A stretch of DNA of 64,000 nucleotides from Streptomyces eurocidicus. Its GTDB lineage: Bacteria > Actinomycetota > Actinomycetes > Streptomycetales > Streptomycetaceae. The stretch lies in assembly GCF_002891295.1 (NCBI RefSeq), contig NZ_LGUI01000013.1, positions 124,001 to 188,000 on the forward strand. Direction: 5' to 3'. The position numbers were made by a program, and so were the translations under genes. Positions 26,147 through 38,216 of this stretch are shown here, piece by piece (position 1 is the stretch's first letter; each line of letters opens with the position of its first letter). A model generated the notes under the pieces. That model ran no database searches. It worked only from the letters and a program-made list of their open reading frames with translations, and was not told where the DNA came from.

Positions 26147-27034
26147 TCAGCGCGCCCCGGGGCCGCTCGCGTCCACCGCTTCCCGGACCTCGTCCGCGAA
26201 GCGGGCGGCGCTCGTGCGCAGCGCGGCCACGTCCGGGCCGTGCCGCAGCACGCCGCGGCTGACGTTCGGGACGACGTCGCGGACGGCCGCGCCGAAGACC
26301 TTCGGCAGGTCCGCCGCCGTCGCGCCCTGCGCGCCGATGCCGGGGGCCAGCAGCGGGCCGCCGATCGTCAGGTCGGCGCCGGCCGCGCCGAGCGTGTCGC
26401 CCAGCGTCGCGCCCACGACCGCGCCGTACGAGCCCATGGCCCCGGTGGCGTTCTCCGCCGCGTTCTCCGCGCGGAGGTGGTCCAGCATCGTCGCCGCGAC
26501 GCTCGCTCCCCCGGTCCGCACCGCGTGCTGCACCTCGGCGCCCTCGGGGTTCGAGGTCAGCGCGAGGACGAACACGCCGGTGCCGCTCTCGCGGGCCAGG
26601 TCCAGGGCCGGGCGCAGCGAGCCGTAGCCCAGGTAGGGGCTGACGGTGACGGCGTCCGAGAACAGCGGCGAGGCCGGGTCCAGGTAGGTCGCGGCGTAGG
26701 CGGCCATGGTGGAGCCGATGTCCCCGCGCTTGGCGTCCATGAGGACCAGCGCGCCGGCCTCCCGGGAGTCGGCGACGGCCCGCTCCAGGACCGCGATGCC
26801 GCGCGAGCCGAACCGCTCGAAGAACGCGGACTGCGGCTTGAGCACGGCGACCCGGTCGGCCAGCGCCTCCACGACGACGCGCGTGAAGCGCTCCAGGCCG
26901 GCGATGTCGTCGGACAGGCCCCAGTCGGCGAGCAGGGACGCGTGCGGGTCGATGCCGACGCAGAGGGGGCCGCGGGTGTCCATGGCGCGGCGGAGGCGGG
27001 CGCCGAACGGCTCGGGGGTGATGATCTCGGTCAC
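26147..27034 (-). CDS. pyrF: Orotidine 5'-phosphate decarboxylase
   Basis: A 295-residue enzyme for the last step to UMP. It belongs to the long (type 2) group found in actinobacteria: the catalytic segment is LVLMDAKRGDIGSTMAAYA, with LCVGIDPHASLL near the start. GTG 27034 has GGAGG six bases upstream; the open frame extends 112 codons further but overlaps the pyrD end. It is the last gene of the pyr cluster and is followed by three tandem hairpins. Confidence 0.96.
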   Translation of the reverse strand: MTEIITPEPFGARLRRAMDTRGPLCVGIDPHASLLADWGLSDDIAGLERFTRVVVEALADRVAVLKPQSAFFERFGSRGIAVLERAVADSREAGALVLMDAKRGDIGSTMAAYAATYLDPASPLFSDAVTVSPYLGYGSLRPALDLARESGTGVFVLALTSNPEGAEVQHAVRTGGASVAATMLDHLRAENAAENATGAMGSYGAVVGATLGDTLGAAGADLTIGGPLLAPGIGAQGATAADLPKVFGAAVRDVVPNVSRGVLRHGPDVAALRTSAARFADEVREAVDASGPGAR

Positions 27035-27137
27035 GGGGTTCCTCCGGAATTGCGGACGGGCTCGGGGCACGGGGTCGGCTGCGGGCCGGTGGTCAGGCTG
27101 TGCACACCGGTTCCGCCCCGCGGAACGACTGCCCCCG

Positions 27138-28253
<1,116 letters not shown>

Positions 28254-28377
28254 TTCAAGCCTTCTTGGCGAGGGGGGCGGCGGACCCCGGGCGAAGGGGG
28301 CCGCGAGGGCTCATGAGGGGGCCCGTGCGGGCGCGTGGAGGGGGCTCATGGCGGAGGCTCGTGGCGAGCCTCACGAA

Positions 28378-28405
28378 GAGGGGGACACCGGTCGGTGTCC
28401 CCCTC
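28378..28405 (-). terminator. Hairpin between carB and pyrD
   Basis: GAGGGGGACACC and GGTGTCCCCCTC pair over 12 bp around a GGTC loop, seven bases after the carB stop. It could terminate, attenuate or protect the carB 3' end. Confidence 0.6.
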
Positions 28406-28412
28406 CTGTGCC

Positions 28413-31716
<3,304 letters not shown>

Positions 31717-31724
<8 letters not shown>

Positions 31725-32859
31725 GCTGGCCCTCCATCAGGGTCACGAAGCGGTCGAACAGGTAGGCGGCGTCGTGCGGGCCCGCCGCCGCTTCGGGGTG
31801 GTACTGGACGCTGAAAGCCGGCTGGTCGAGCAGCTGGAGGCCCTCCACCACGTTGTCGTTGAGGCACACGTGGGAGACCTCCACCCGGCCGTAGGGCGTG
31901 TCGGTCGCCGCGTCGAGCGGGGCGTCGACGGCGAAGCCGTGGTTGTGCGCGGTGACCTCGACCTTGCCGGTCGTGCGGTCCTGCACGGGCTGGTTGATGC
32001 CCCGGTGGCCGTACTTCAGCTTGTAGGTGCCGAAGCCGAGCGCGCGGCCCAGGATCTGGTTGCCGAAGCAGATGCCGAACAGCGGCGTCTTCCGGGAGAG
32101 GACCTCGCGCATCACGGCGACCGGGTGGTCGGCGGTGGACGGGTCGCCCGGGCCGTTGGAGAAGAACACGCCGTCGGGGTTGACGGCGTAGACGTCCTCG
32201 GCGGTGGCCGTGGCGGGCAGCACGTGCACCTCGATGCCGCGCTCGGCCATCCGGTGCGGGGTCATGCCCTTGATGCCGAGGTCGATCGCGGCGACGGTGA
32301 ACTTCTTCGCACCGATCGCGGGGACGACGTAGGTCTCCTTGGTGGCGACCTCGGCGGAGAGGTCGGCGCCCTGCATCTCGGGGGCCTGGCGGACCTCGGC
32401 GAGCATCGTGCCCTCGTCGGGCAGGCTGTTGCCGGAGAAGATGCCGACGCGCATGGCGCCGCGCTCGCGCAGGTGGCGGGTGAGCGCGCGGGTGTCGATG
32501 CCGCTGATGCCGACGACGCCCTGCTTGACCAGCTCCTCGTCGAGGGAGCGGCGCGAGCGCCAGTTGGAGGGCATCCGGGCGGGGTCGCGGACGACGTAGC
32601 CGGCCACCCAGATCCGACCGGACTCGGGGTCCTCGTCGTTCACGCCGGTGTTGCCGACGTGCGGGGCGGTCATGACGACCACCTGGCGGTGGTACGAGGG
32701 GTCGGTCAGGGTCTCCTGGTAACCGGTCATGCCGGTGGAGAACACCGCCTCGCCGAAGGTCACCCCCACGGCCCCGTAGGCGCGGCCGCGGAACATCCGG
32801 CCGTCCTCCAGGACGAGTACGGCGGGAGCGTGCGCGGCTCCCCTGGTGGAGGTCGTCAT
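31717..32859 (-). CDS. carA: Carbamoyl-phosphate synthase small subunit
   Basis: A 380-residue glutaminase subunit that feeds ammonia to CarB. The class I amidotransferase nucleophile is the Cys of FGICFGNQILGRALG; the His/Glu pair is in FSVQYHPEAAAGP. The ATG overlaps the stop of the PH-like gene (ATGA). Its end overlaps carB. The frame continues far upstream but the ATG at 32859 gives the normal N-terminus with VLVLEDGRMFRGRAYG. Confidence 0.97.
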
Positions 32860-33437
32860 CGTGCGCCTTCCATGTCGTGTCGGTTCGAGTGGTGCTGTGC
32901 GGTGAGGGCCTCGGCCCAGGCCGCGTGCTCGGCGGCCCGGTCGGAGCGGAAGCCGGAGTCGATCTCCCGGCCGCCGTGCTCCCAGGTGATCACCAGCAGT
33001 CCGCCCTCGGCGAGGACCTTGCCGGCGATGCCCTTGTCGAGGCGGGCGCCGCGGAGCGCGGCGGCGGGGATGAAGAAGTCCTCCGCGCCGGGCCGTACGA
33101 CGCCGACGCCCTGGTCCGTCAGGGTGAGCTCGGCCCGGCTGCGGGTGCCGAGGCCACGGGCCACGATGCGGTCGAGCCACTGCCCGGCGGTGGTGGAGCC
33201 GTGGTAGCGGCCCGTCATCGTCAGGGTGGCCGCGCCGGGCTCCTCGGGGGCGGTGGGCAGCTCGGGCAGGTCGCCCTGGAGCGTGCCGCGCCACTTCCAG
33301 CCCTCGCGCATCAGCCAGTAGACGAGCGCGATGAAGAGCAGCAGTCCCACGACCCAGCCGATGCGTGCGGCCCAGTCGGTCACCTGCTGGGACTTCTCCT
33401 CAGCTGCGAGCGTTGTCAGAGTGTGCAGAGGTGTCAC
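32856..33437 (-). CDS. Membrane-anchored PH-like protein in pyr cluster
   Basis: A 193-residue protein with one membrane helix near residues 26-45 (IGWVVGLLLFIALVYWLM). A cytoplasmic domain of about 130 residues follows, whose pattern (ATLTMTGRYHGST, LTLTDQGVGVVRPG, LLVITWEHGGREIDSGFR) resembles the bacterial PH-like fold. The GTG start overlaps the pyrC stop (GTGA) and its stop overlaps the carA ATG (ATGA), so it is translationally locked into the pyrimidine operon. Actinobacteria keep this gene here, but its role is unknown to me; tethering or regulation of the pathway is only a guess. Confidence 0.8.
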   Translation of the reverse strand: MTPLHTLTTLAAEEKSQQVTDWAARIGWVVGLLLFIALVYWLMREGWKWRGTLQGDLPELPTAPEEPGAATLTMTGRYHGSTTAGQWLDRIVARGLGTRSRAELTLTDQGVGVVRPGAEDFFIPAAALRGARLDKGIAGKVLAEGGLLVITWEHGGREIDSGFRSDRAAEHAAWAEALTAQHHSNRHDMEGAR

Positions 33438-34720
33438 GCCAGTTTCCCGTCCACGACCGTCGCGCGGCCCCGCAGGAAGGTGTGGGTGACGCGACCCGGC
33501 AGCTCACGCCCCTCGTAAGGGGTGTTCCGGCTGCGGGAGGCGAAGCCCGCGGGGTCCACGACACCACGGTAAGCCGAATCGACCAGCGTGAGGTTGGCGG
33601 GCTCCCCGGGAGCGATGGGGCGGCCGTGGCCGGAGAGGCTGCCGATGCGGGCGGGGGTGGCGGACATCCGGTCGGCGACGCCGGCCCAGTCCAGCAGCCC
33701 GGTCTCGACCATCGTGTGCTGGACGACGGAGAGCGCGGTCTCCAGGCCGACCATGCCCATGGCGGCCGCGGCCCACTCGCAGTCCTTGTCCTCGTGCGGG
33801 TGCGGGGCGTGGTCGGTGGCGACGATGTCGATCGTGCCGTCGGCCAGAGCCTCGCGCAGCGCCAGCACGTCGCGCTCGGTGCGCAGCGGCGGGTTCACCT
33901 TGTAGACGGGGTTGTACGAGCGGACGAGGTCGTCGGTGAGGAGCAGGTGGTGCGGGGTGACCTCGGCGGTGACGTCGATGCCGCGCGACTTGGCCCAGCG
34001 GACGATCTCGACCGAGCCGGCCGTCGAGAGGTGGCAGATGTGCACCCGGGAGCCGACGTGCTCGGCGAGGAGGACATCGCGAGCGATGATCGACTCCTCG
34101 GCGACGGCGGGCCAGCCGCCGAGGCCCAGCTCGGCGGAGACCACGCCCTCGTTCATCTGGGCGCCCTCGGTGAGGCGGGGCTCCTGGGCGTGCTGGGCGA
34201 CGACGCCGCCGAACGCCTTCACGTACTCCAGGGCGCGGCGCATGATCACGGCGTCGTCGACGCACTTGCCGTCGTCCGAGAAGACGGTGACCCCGGCGGC
34301 GGACTCGTGCATGGCACCGAGCTCCGAGAGCTGCTTGCCCTCCAGACCGACGGTGACGGCGCCGATGGGCTGTACGTCGCAGTAGCCGGACTCCTTGCCC
34401 AGCCGCCAGACCTGCTCGACGACGCCGGCGGTGTCGGCGACCGGGAAGGTGTTGGCCATCGCGAAGACGGCGGTGAAGCCGCCGCTCGCGGCGGCGCGGG
34501 TGCCGGTGAGGACGGTCTCGGAGTCCTCGCGGCCGGGCTCGCGCAGGTGGGTGTGCAGGTCGACCAGGCCGGGCAGCAGGATCTTGCCGTCGGCCTCGAT
34601 CACCTGGGCGCCCTCGGCGCTCAGGCCGGTGCCGACCTGGGCGATGGTCTCGCCGTCGATCAGGACGTCCTGCGGCTCGCCGCCGAGGACCTTCGCACCA
34701 CGGATCAGGATCTTGGACAT
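33434..34720 (-). CDS. pyrC: Dihydroorotase
   Basis: A 428-residue zinc amidohydrolase that closes carbamoyl aspartate to dihydroorotate. The metal-binding DLHTHLREPGREDSET, the His residues in HICHLSTAGS and VTPHHLLLTDD, and IVATDHAPHPHEDK match class I enzymes. The ATG shares one base with the pyrB stop (TAATG), so translation is coupled. It ends in a GTGA overlap with the PH-like gene. Confidence 0.97.
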   Translation of the reverse strand: MSKILIRGAKVLGGEPQDVLIDGETIAQVGTGLSAEGAQVIEADGKILLPGLVDLHTHLREPGREDSETVLTGTRAAASGGFTAVFAMANTFPVADTAGVVEQVWRLGKESGYCDVQPIGAVTVGLEGKQLSELGAMHESAAGVTVFSDDGKCVDDAVIMRRALEYVKAFGGVVAQHAQEPRLTEGAQMNEGVVSAELGLGGWPAVAEESIIARDVLLAEHVGSRVHICHLSTAGSVEIVRWAKSRGIDVTAEVTPHHLLLTDDLVRSYNPVYKVNPPLRTERDVLALREALADGTIDIVATDHAPHPHEDKDCEWAAAAMGMVGLETALSVVQHTMVETGLLDWAGVADRMSATPARIGSLSGHGRPIAPGEPANLTLVDSAYRGVVDPAGFASRSRNTPYEGRELPGRVTHTFLRGRATVVDGKLA

Positions 34721-35706
34721 TACTTGCTCTCCTCGGTGCGGGCGTTGTTCGTGGTGACGGCCGGCTCGGAGCCGCCCAGCAGCAGGTACAGGACGGCCAT
34801 ACGGGTGCTGACGCCGTTGGCGACCTGCTCGACGGCCGTGCAGCGGTCGGAGTCGGCGACCTCGGCGGTGATCTCCATGCCGCGGTTCATCGGGCCGGGG
34901 TGCATCACGATCGCGTGCTCGGGCATCTTCGCCATGCGGTCGCCGTCCAGGCCGTACCGGCGGGCGTACTCGCGCTCGGTCGGGAAGAAGGCGGCGTTCA
35001 TCCGCTCGCGCTGCACCCGCAGCATCATCACGGCGTCGGACTTCGGCAGCACGGTGTCCAGGTCGTAGGAGACCTCGCAGGGCCAGCTCTCGACGCCGAC
35101 CGGCACCAGGGTGGGCGGGGCCACCAGGGTGACCTCGGCGCCGAGGGTGGTCAGCAGGTGGACGTTGGAGCGGGCGACCCGGCTGTGCAGGACGTCGCCG
35201 ACGATCGTGATCCGGCGGCCGGACAGGTCCCGGCCGAGGCCCGCGTCCCGGCCCACCAGGCGGCGGCGCATGGTGAAGGCGTCCAGCAGCGCCTGGGTGG
35301 GGTGCTCGTGGGTGCCGTCGCCGGCGTTGACGACGGCACCGTCGATCCAGCCGGAGTTGGCGAGCCGGTAGGGGGCGCCGGAGGCGTGGTGGCGGATGAC
35401 GACGGCGTCCGCGCCCATCGCCTCCAGCGTCAGGGCCGTGTCCTTGAGCGACTCGCCCTTGGAGACCGAGGAGCCCTTGGCGGAGAAGTTGATGACGTCG
35501 GCGGAGAGCCGCTTGGCGGCGGCCTCGAAGGAGATGCGGGTGCGCGTCGAGTCCTCGAAGAAGAGGTTGACGACGGTGCGGCCGCGCAGGGTCGGAAGTT
35601 TCTTGATCGGCCGGTCGGCGACCCGCGCCATCTCCTCGGCGGTGTCGAGGATCAGGACGGCGTCGTCGCGCGTGAGGTCGGCGGCCGAGATGAGGTGGCG
35701 CTTCAT
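34720..35706 (-). CDS. pyrB: Aspartate carbamoyltransferase catalytic chain
   Basis: A 328-residue enzyme joining carbamoyl phosphate to aspartate. The carbamoyl-phosphate motif FFEDSTRTRISFEAAAKRL and the aspartate-binding region around HPTQALLDAFT are intact. No pyrI regulatory chain is nearby, as usual in actinobacteria. GGAG is seven bases before the ATG. It follows pyrR after 99 bases holding a hairpin. Confidence 0.97.
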   Translation of the reverse strand: MKRHLISAADLTRDDAVLILDTAEEMARVADRPIKKLPTLRGRTVVNLFFEDSTRTRISFEAAAKRLSADVINFSAKGSSVSKGESLKDTALTLEAMGADAVVIRHHASGAPYRLANSGWIDGAVVNAGDGTHEHPTQALLDAFTMRRRLVGRDAGLGRDLSGRRITIVGDVLHSRVARSNVHLLTTLGAEVTLVAPPTLVPVGVESWPCEVSYDLDTVLPKSDAVMMLRVQRERMNAAFFPTEREYARRYGLDGDRMAKMPEHAIVMHPGPMNRGMEITAEVADSDRCTAVEQVANGVSTRMAVLYLLLGGSEPAVTTNNARTEESK

Positions 35707-35771
35707 CCGGTTGCTCCGTGGTTGAGGAGGTGTGGGGGGATATGAACGGGCGACGGCCGGGCATGCGGCTT

Positions 35772-35798
35772 CACGGGCCCGGGGTCACCGGGTCCGTG
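35772..35798 (-). terminator. Hairpin between pyrR and pyrB
   Basis: CACGGGCCCGG pairs with CCGGGTCCGTG over 11 bp with one G-U pair and a 5-base loop, shortly after the pyrR stop. It may end, attenuate or stabilise the transcript. Confidence 0.5.
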
Positions 35799-35805
35799 GG
35801 GGCTG

Positions 35806-36396
35806 CTACTGCTCGGCCGCGGCGGTCCCGCGCGTGCCGAGGAGGACGCTGTCGCGGCCGTCCTCCTCGGTGAGCTGGACCTTGACCGTCTCCCGCAGCG
35901 ACGTGGGGAGGTTCTTGCCGACGTAGTCGGCGCGGATCGGGAGCTCGCGGTGGCCCCGGTCGACGAGGACGGCGAGCTGGACGGCGCGCGGCCGGCCGAT
36001 GTCGCCCAGCGCGTCGAGCGCGGCGCGGATGGTGCGGCCGGAGAAGAGCACGTCGTCGACGAGGATCACCAGACGGCCGTCGACCCCCTCACCGGGGATC
36101 TCGGTGCGGGCCAGCGCGCGGGCGGGCCGCAGCCTCAGGTCGTCGCGGTACATCGTGATGTCGAGGGAGCCGACCGGGGTCTTGCCACCGGTGATCTCTT
36201 CGAGCTTGGCGGCCAGCCGACGGGCGAGGAAGACCCCGCGCGTGGGGATGCCGAGAAGCACCACATCGTCGGCGCCCTTGGCGCGTTCGACGATCTCGTG
36301 GGCGATACGGGTCAGGACCCGGGCGATGTCCGGTGCTTCGAGCACGGGACGGGCGGAGACGGAACCCGGAGGGTTTGCGTCACGGTGTGCGTCCAT
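35806..36396 (-). CDS. pyrR: Pyrimidine regulatory protein PyrR
   Basis: A 196-residue RNA-binding attenuator protein that also resembles uracil phosphoribosyltransferase. The PRPP loop VILVDDVLFSGRTIRAALDA is clear, and SLDITMYRDDLR is typical of PyrR. In bacteria it binds mRNA in response to UMP or UTP and lowers pyr expression. Its own ribosome binding site AGGAGG is immediately preceded by a consensus PyrR-binding loop (36418-36428), which suggests control of translation rather than an attenuator. It is the first gene of the pyr cluster. Confidence 0.95.
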   Translation of the reverse strand: MDAHRDANPPGSVSARPVLEAPDIARVLTRIAHEIVERAKGADDVVLLGIPTRGVFLARRLAAKLEEITGGKTPVGSLDITMYRDDLRLRPARALARTEIPGEGVDGRLVILVDDVLFSGRTIRAALDALGDIGRPRAVQLAVLVDRGHRELPIRADYVGKNLPTSLRETVKVQLTEEDGRDSVLLGTRGTAAAEQ

Positions 36397-36406
36397 ACGA
36401 AACGGA

Positions 36407-36434
36407 CCTCCTTCTCCGCCTCACGGGACGGACT
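36407..36434 (-). promoter_or_regulatory. PyrR-binding RNA loop beside pyrR Shine-Dalgarno
   Basis: On the minus strand the RNA reads TCCGTCCCGTGAGGCGGA, then AGAAGGAGG. TCCCGTGAGGC (36428-36418) matches the UCCNGNGAGG loop of PyrR-binding RNAs at each fixed base, TCCG/CGGA flanks can pair, and AGGAGG (36412-36407) follows six bases later. No terminator/antiterminator pair is visible. Confidence 0.65.
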
Positions 36435-36541
36435 TTAAAGGACGTCGGATTAACAGTTTCACGGTACCAGGGTCCGCGCTGAACAGGCGCCATCGCCCCT
36501 GACGGGGGATGCTGTGGACCATTCGGCTTGACGAAGTCAGA

Positions 36542-36569
36542 TTACGCTGCGTAACCTCACAGTGAGTTA
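36542..36569 (+). promoter_or_regulatory. Two BldD boxes upstream of bldD
   Basis: TTACGCTGCGTAA (36542-36554) fits the BldD consensus tnACnC(A/T)GnGTnA exactly. TCACAGTGAGTTA (36557-36569) fits except for one base. Centres are 15 bases apart and lie 25-50 bases before the bldD ATG, consistent with the known autoregulation of bldD. Confidence 0.75.
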
Positions 36570-36592
36570 CCAGTCTTCGTCCGGGGAGCTTT

Positions 36593-37093
36593 ATGTCCAG
36601 CGAATACGCCAAACAGCTCGGGGCCAAGCTCCGCGCCATCCGCACCCAGCAGGGCCTCTCCCTCCATGGCGTCGAGGAGAAGTCCCAGGGCCGTTGGAAG
36701 GCCGTCGTAGTGGGCTCGTACGAGCGCGGCGACCGTGCAGTGACCGTCCAGCGCCTGGCCGAGCTGGCCGATTTCTACGGCGTTCCGGTGCAGGAACTGC
36801 TGCCGGGCACCACTCCCGGCGGGGCCGCCGAGCCGCCGCCGAAGCTGGTCCTCGACCTTGAGCGCCTGGCCCATGTGCCGGCCGAGAAGGCGGGCCCGCT
36901 CCAGCGTTACGCGGCCACCATCCAGAGCCAGCGTGGCGATTACAACGGCAAGGTCCTGTCGATCCGCCAGGACGACCTCCGCACTCTTGCCGTGATCTAC
37001 GACCAGTCGCCTTCGGTGCTCACCGAGCAGCTGATCAGCTGGGGCGTCCTGGACGCCGACGCGCGCCGCGCGGTCCAGCACGAGGACGCCTAG
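36593..37093 (+). CDS. bldD: Developmental master regulator BldD
   Basis: A 166-residue repressor of sporulation and antibiotic genes during vegetative growth. The N-terminal HTH_3/Xre domain is at residues 6-75 (KLRAIRTQQGLSLHGVEEKS). The C-terminal domain carries the c-di-GMP signature R114-G-D116 and R125-Q-D-D128, the same numbering known for S. venezuelae BldD, where tetrameric c-di-GMP dimerises the protein. GGGGAG precedes the ATG. Two BldD boxes are in its promoter. It is divergent from pyrR and convergent with nusB. Confidence 0.98.
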   Translation: MSSEYAKQLGAKLRAIRTQQGLSLHGVEEKSQGRWKAVVVGSYERGDRAVTVQRLAELADFYGVPVQELLPGTTPGGAAEPPPKLVLDLERLAHVPAEKAGPLQRYAATIQSQRGDYNGKVLSIRQDDLRTLAVIYDQSPSVLTEQLISWGVLDADARRAVQHEDA

Positions 37094-37113
37094 CCGTCCC
37101 GGTCATAAAAAAG

Positions 37114-37166
37114 AACCGCCGTGGGGGGCGGGAAACCCGATGGGTTTCCCGCCCCCCACGGCGGTT
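37114..37166. terminator. Strong bidirectional terminator between bldD and nusB
   Basis: Perfect 25-bp stem, 37114-37138 with 37142-37166, around a 3-base GAT loop. It has a short A run on the left and TTTCGT on the right, and lies four bases from the nusB stop. Confidence 0.92.
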
Positions 37167-37169
37167 TCG

Positions 37170-37598
37170 TCATGCCCGGCGAAGACTCGGCTTGAGCTCC
37201 TTGAAGCGGCCGAGCAGGCCGTTGACGAAGGCCGGCGAGTCGTCGGTCGAGAACTCCTTGGCGAGCTGCACCGCCTCGTCGATCGCGACCGCGTCCGGAG
37301 TGCCGTCCTCCCAGATCAGCTCGTAGGCACCGAGCCGCACGATGTTCCGGTCCGCGACCGGCATCCGGTCCAGGTCCCAGTCGACCGCATAGGTGGCGAT
37401 CAGCTCGTCGATGCGGGCGACGTGCTCGGCGTACCCCTCGACCAGCTGCATGGTGTACTCATTGACCGGCGGCTGCCGGTCGTCGGACCGCGAGTGCCGG
37501 ATCCAGTCGGCGAGGACGGTCTGCACGGTGGTCCCGCGCTGATCGGCCTCGAAGAGGATCTGGAAGGCGCGCTTACGGGCCTTGCTGCGAGCGGCCAC
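37170..37598 (-). CDS. nusB: Transcription antitermination factor NusB
   Basis: A 142-residue all-helical protein that binds boxA of rRNA leader RNA with NusE (S10). RSKARKRAFQILFEADQRGT opens it, and VADRNIVRLGAYELIWEDGTPDAVAI is the conserved core (read in two parts). GTG 37598 lies two bases after the efp stop, so the pair is co-translated. Confidence 0.96.
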   Translation of the reverse strand: MAARSKARKRAFQILFEADQRGTTVQTVLADWIRHSRSDDRQPPVNEYTMQLVEGYAEHVARIDELIATYAVDWDLDRMPVADRNIVRLGAYELIWEDGTPDAVAIDEAVQLAKEFSTDDSPAFVNGLLGRFKELKPSLRRA

Positions 37599-37600
37599 GG

Positions 37601-38167
37601 TTAGCTGTTCACCCGACCGAGGTAATCGCCGGTACGAGTGTCGACCTTGATCTTCTCACCGGTGGTGATGAAGAGCGGGACCTGGATCTCGTAGCCGGTC
37701 TCCAGCTTGGCGGGCTTGGAGCCACCGGTGGAGCGGTCGCCCTGGACACCCGGGTCGGTGTGCTCGATGGTCAGCTCGACGGCGGCCGGCAGCTCGACGT
37801 AGAGCACCTCGTCGCCGTGCTTCGCGACGACGGCCTCGAAGCCCTCGATCAGGAAGTTGGCGGCGTCGCCGACGGCCTTGCGGTCGACGTGCAGCTGGTC
37901 GTACGTGTCCATGTCCATGAACACGAAGTACTCGCCGTCCATGTACGAGAACTGCATGCCGCGCTTGTCGACGGTGGCCGTCTCGACCTTCACGCCCGCG
38001 TTGAAGGTCTTGTCGACGACCTTGCCGGAGAGCACGTTCTTCAGCTTCGTACGGACGAAGGCGGGGCCCTTGCCGGGCTTGACGTGCTGGAACTCGACGA
38101 CGGACCAGAGCTGGCCCCCGTCGAGCTTGAGCACCATGCCGTTCTTGAGGTCGTTCGTGGATGCCAC
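37601..38167 (-). CDS. efp: Elongation factor P
   Basis: A 188-residue factor that rescues ribosomes stalled on proline runs. The tip loop in domain I is HVKPGKGPAF: the palindromic PGKGP type reported for actinobacteria, where the lysine (K33) works without modification. Domains II and III follow in full length. The start GTG at 38167 (VASTNDLKNG) has AGGAG about 11 bases upstream; 44 extra codons upstream are not conserved. It is followed by nusB. Confidence 0.97.
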   Translation of the reverse strand: MASTNDLKNGMVLKLDGGQLWSVVEFQHVKPGKGPAFVRTKLKNVLSGKVVDKTFNAGVKVETATVDKRGMQFSYMDGEYFVFMDMDTYDQLHVDRKAVGDAANFLIEGFEAVVAKHGDEVLYVELPAAVELTIEHTDPGVQGDRSTGGSKPAKLETGYEIQVPLFITTGEKIKVDTRTGDYLGRVNS

Positions 38168-38216
38168 GGTTGCGGTATCTCCTGGGCTGGTGGAACCAGA
38201 AAGTGCGGTGCGCCCG

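Noticed and set aside
36397..36540. Transcription attenuator in the pyrR leader
   Set aside because: Only the PyrR loop next to the ribosome binding site is present; no terminator/antiterminator alternatives are visible.
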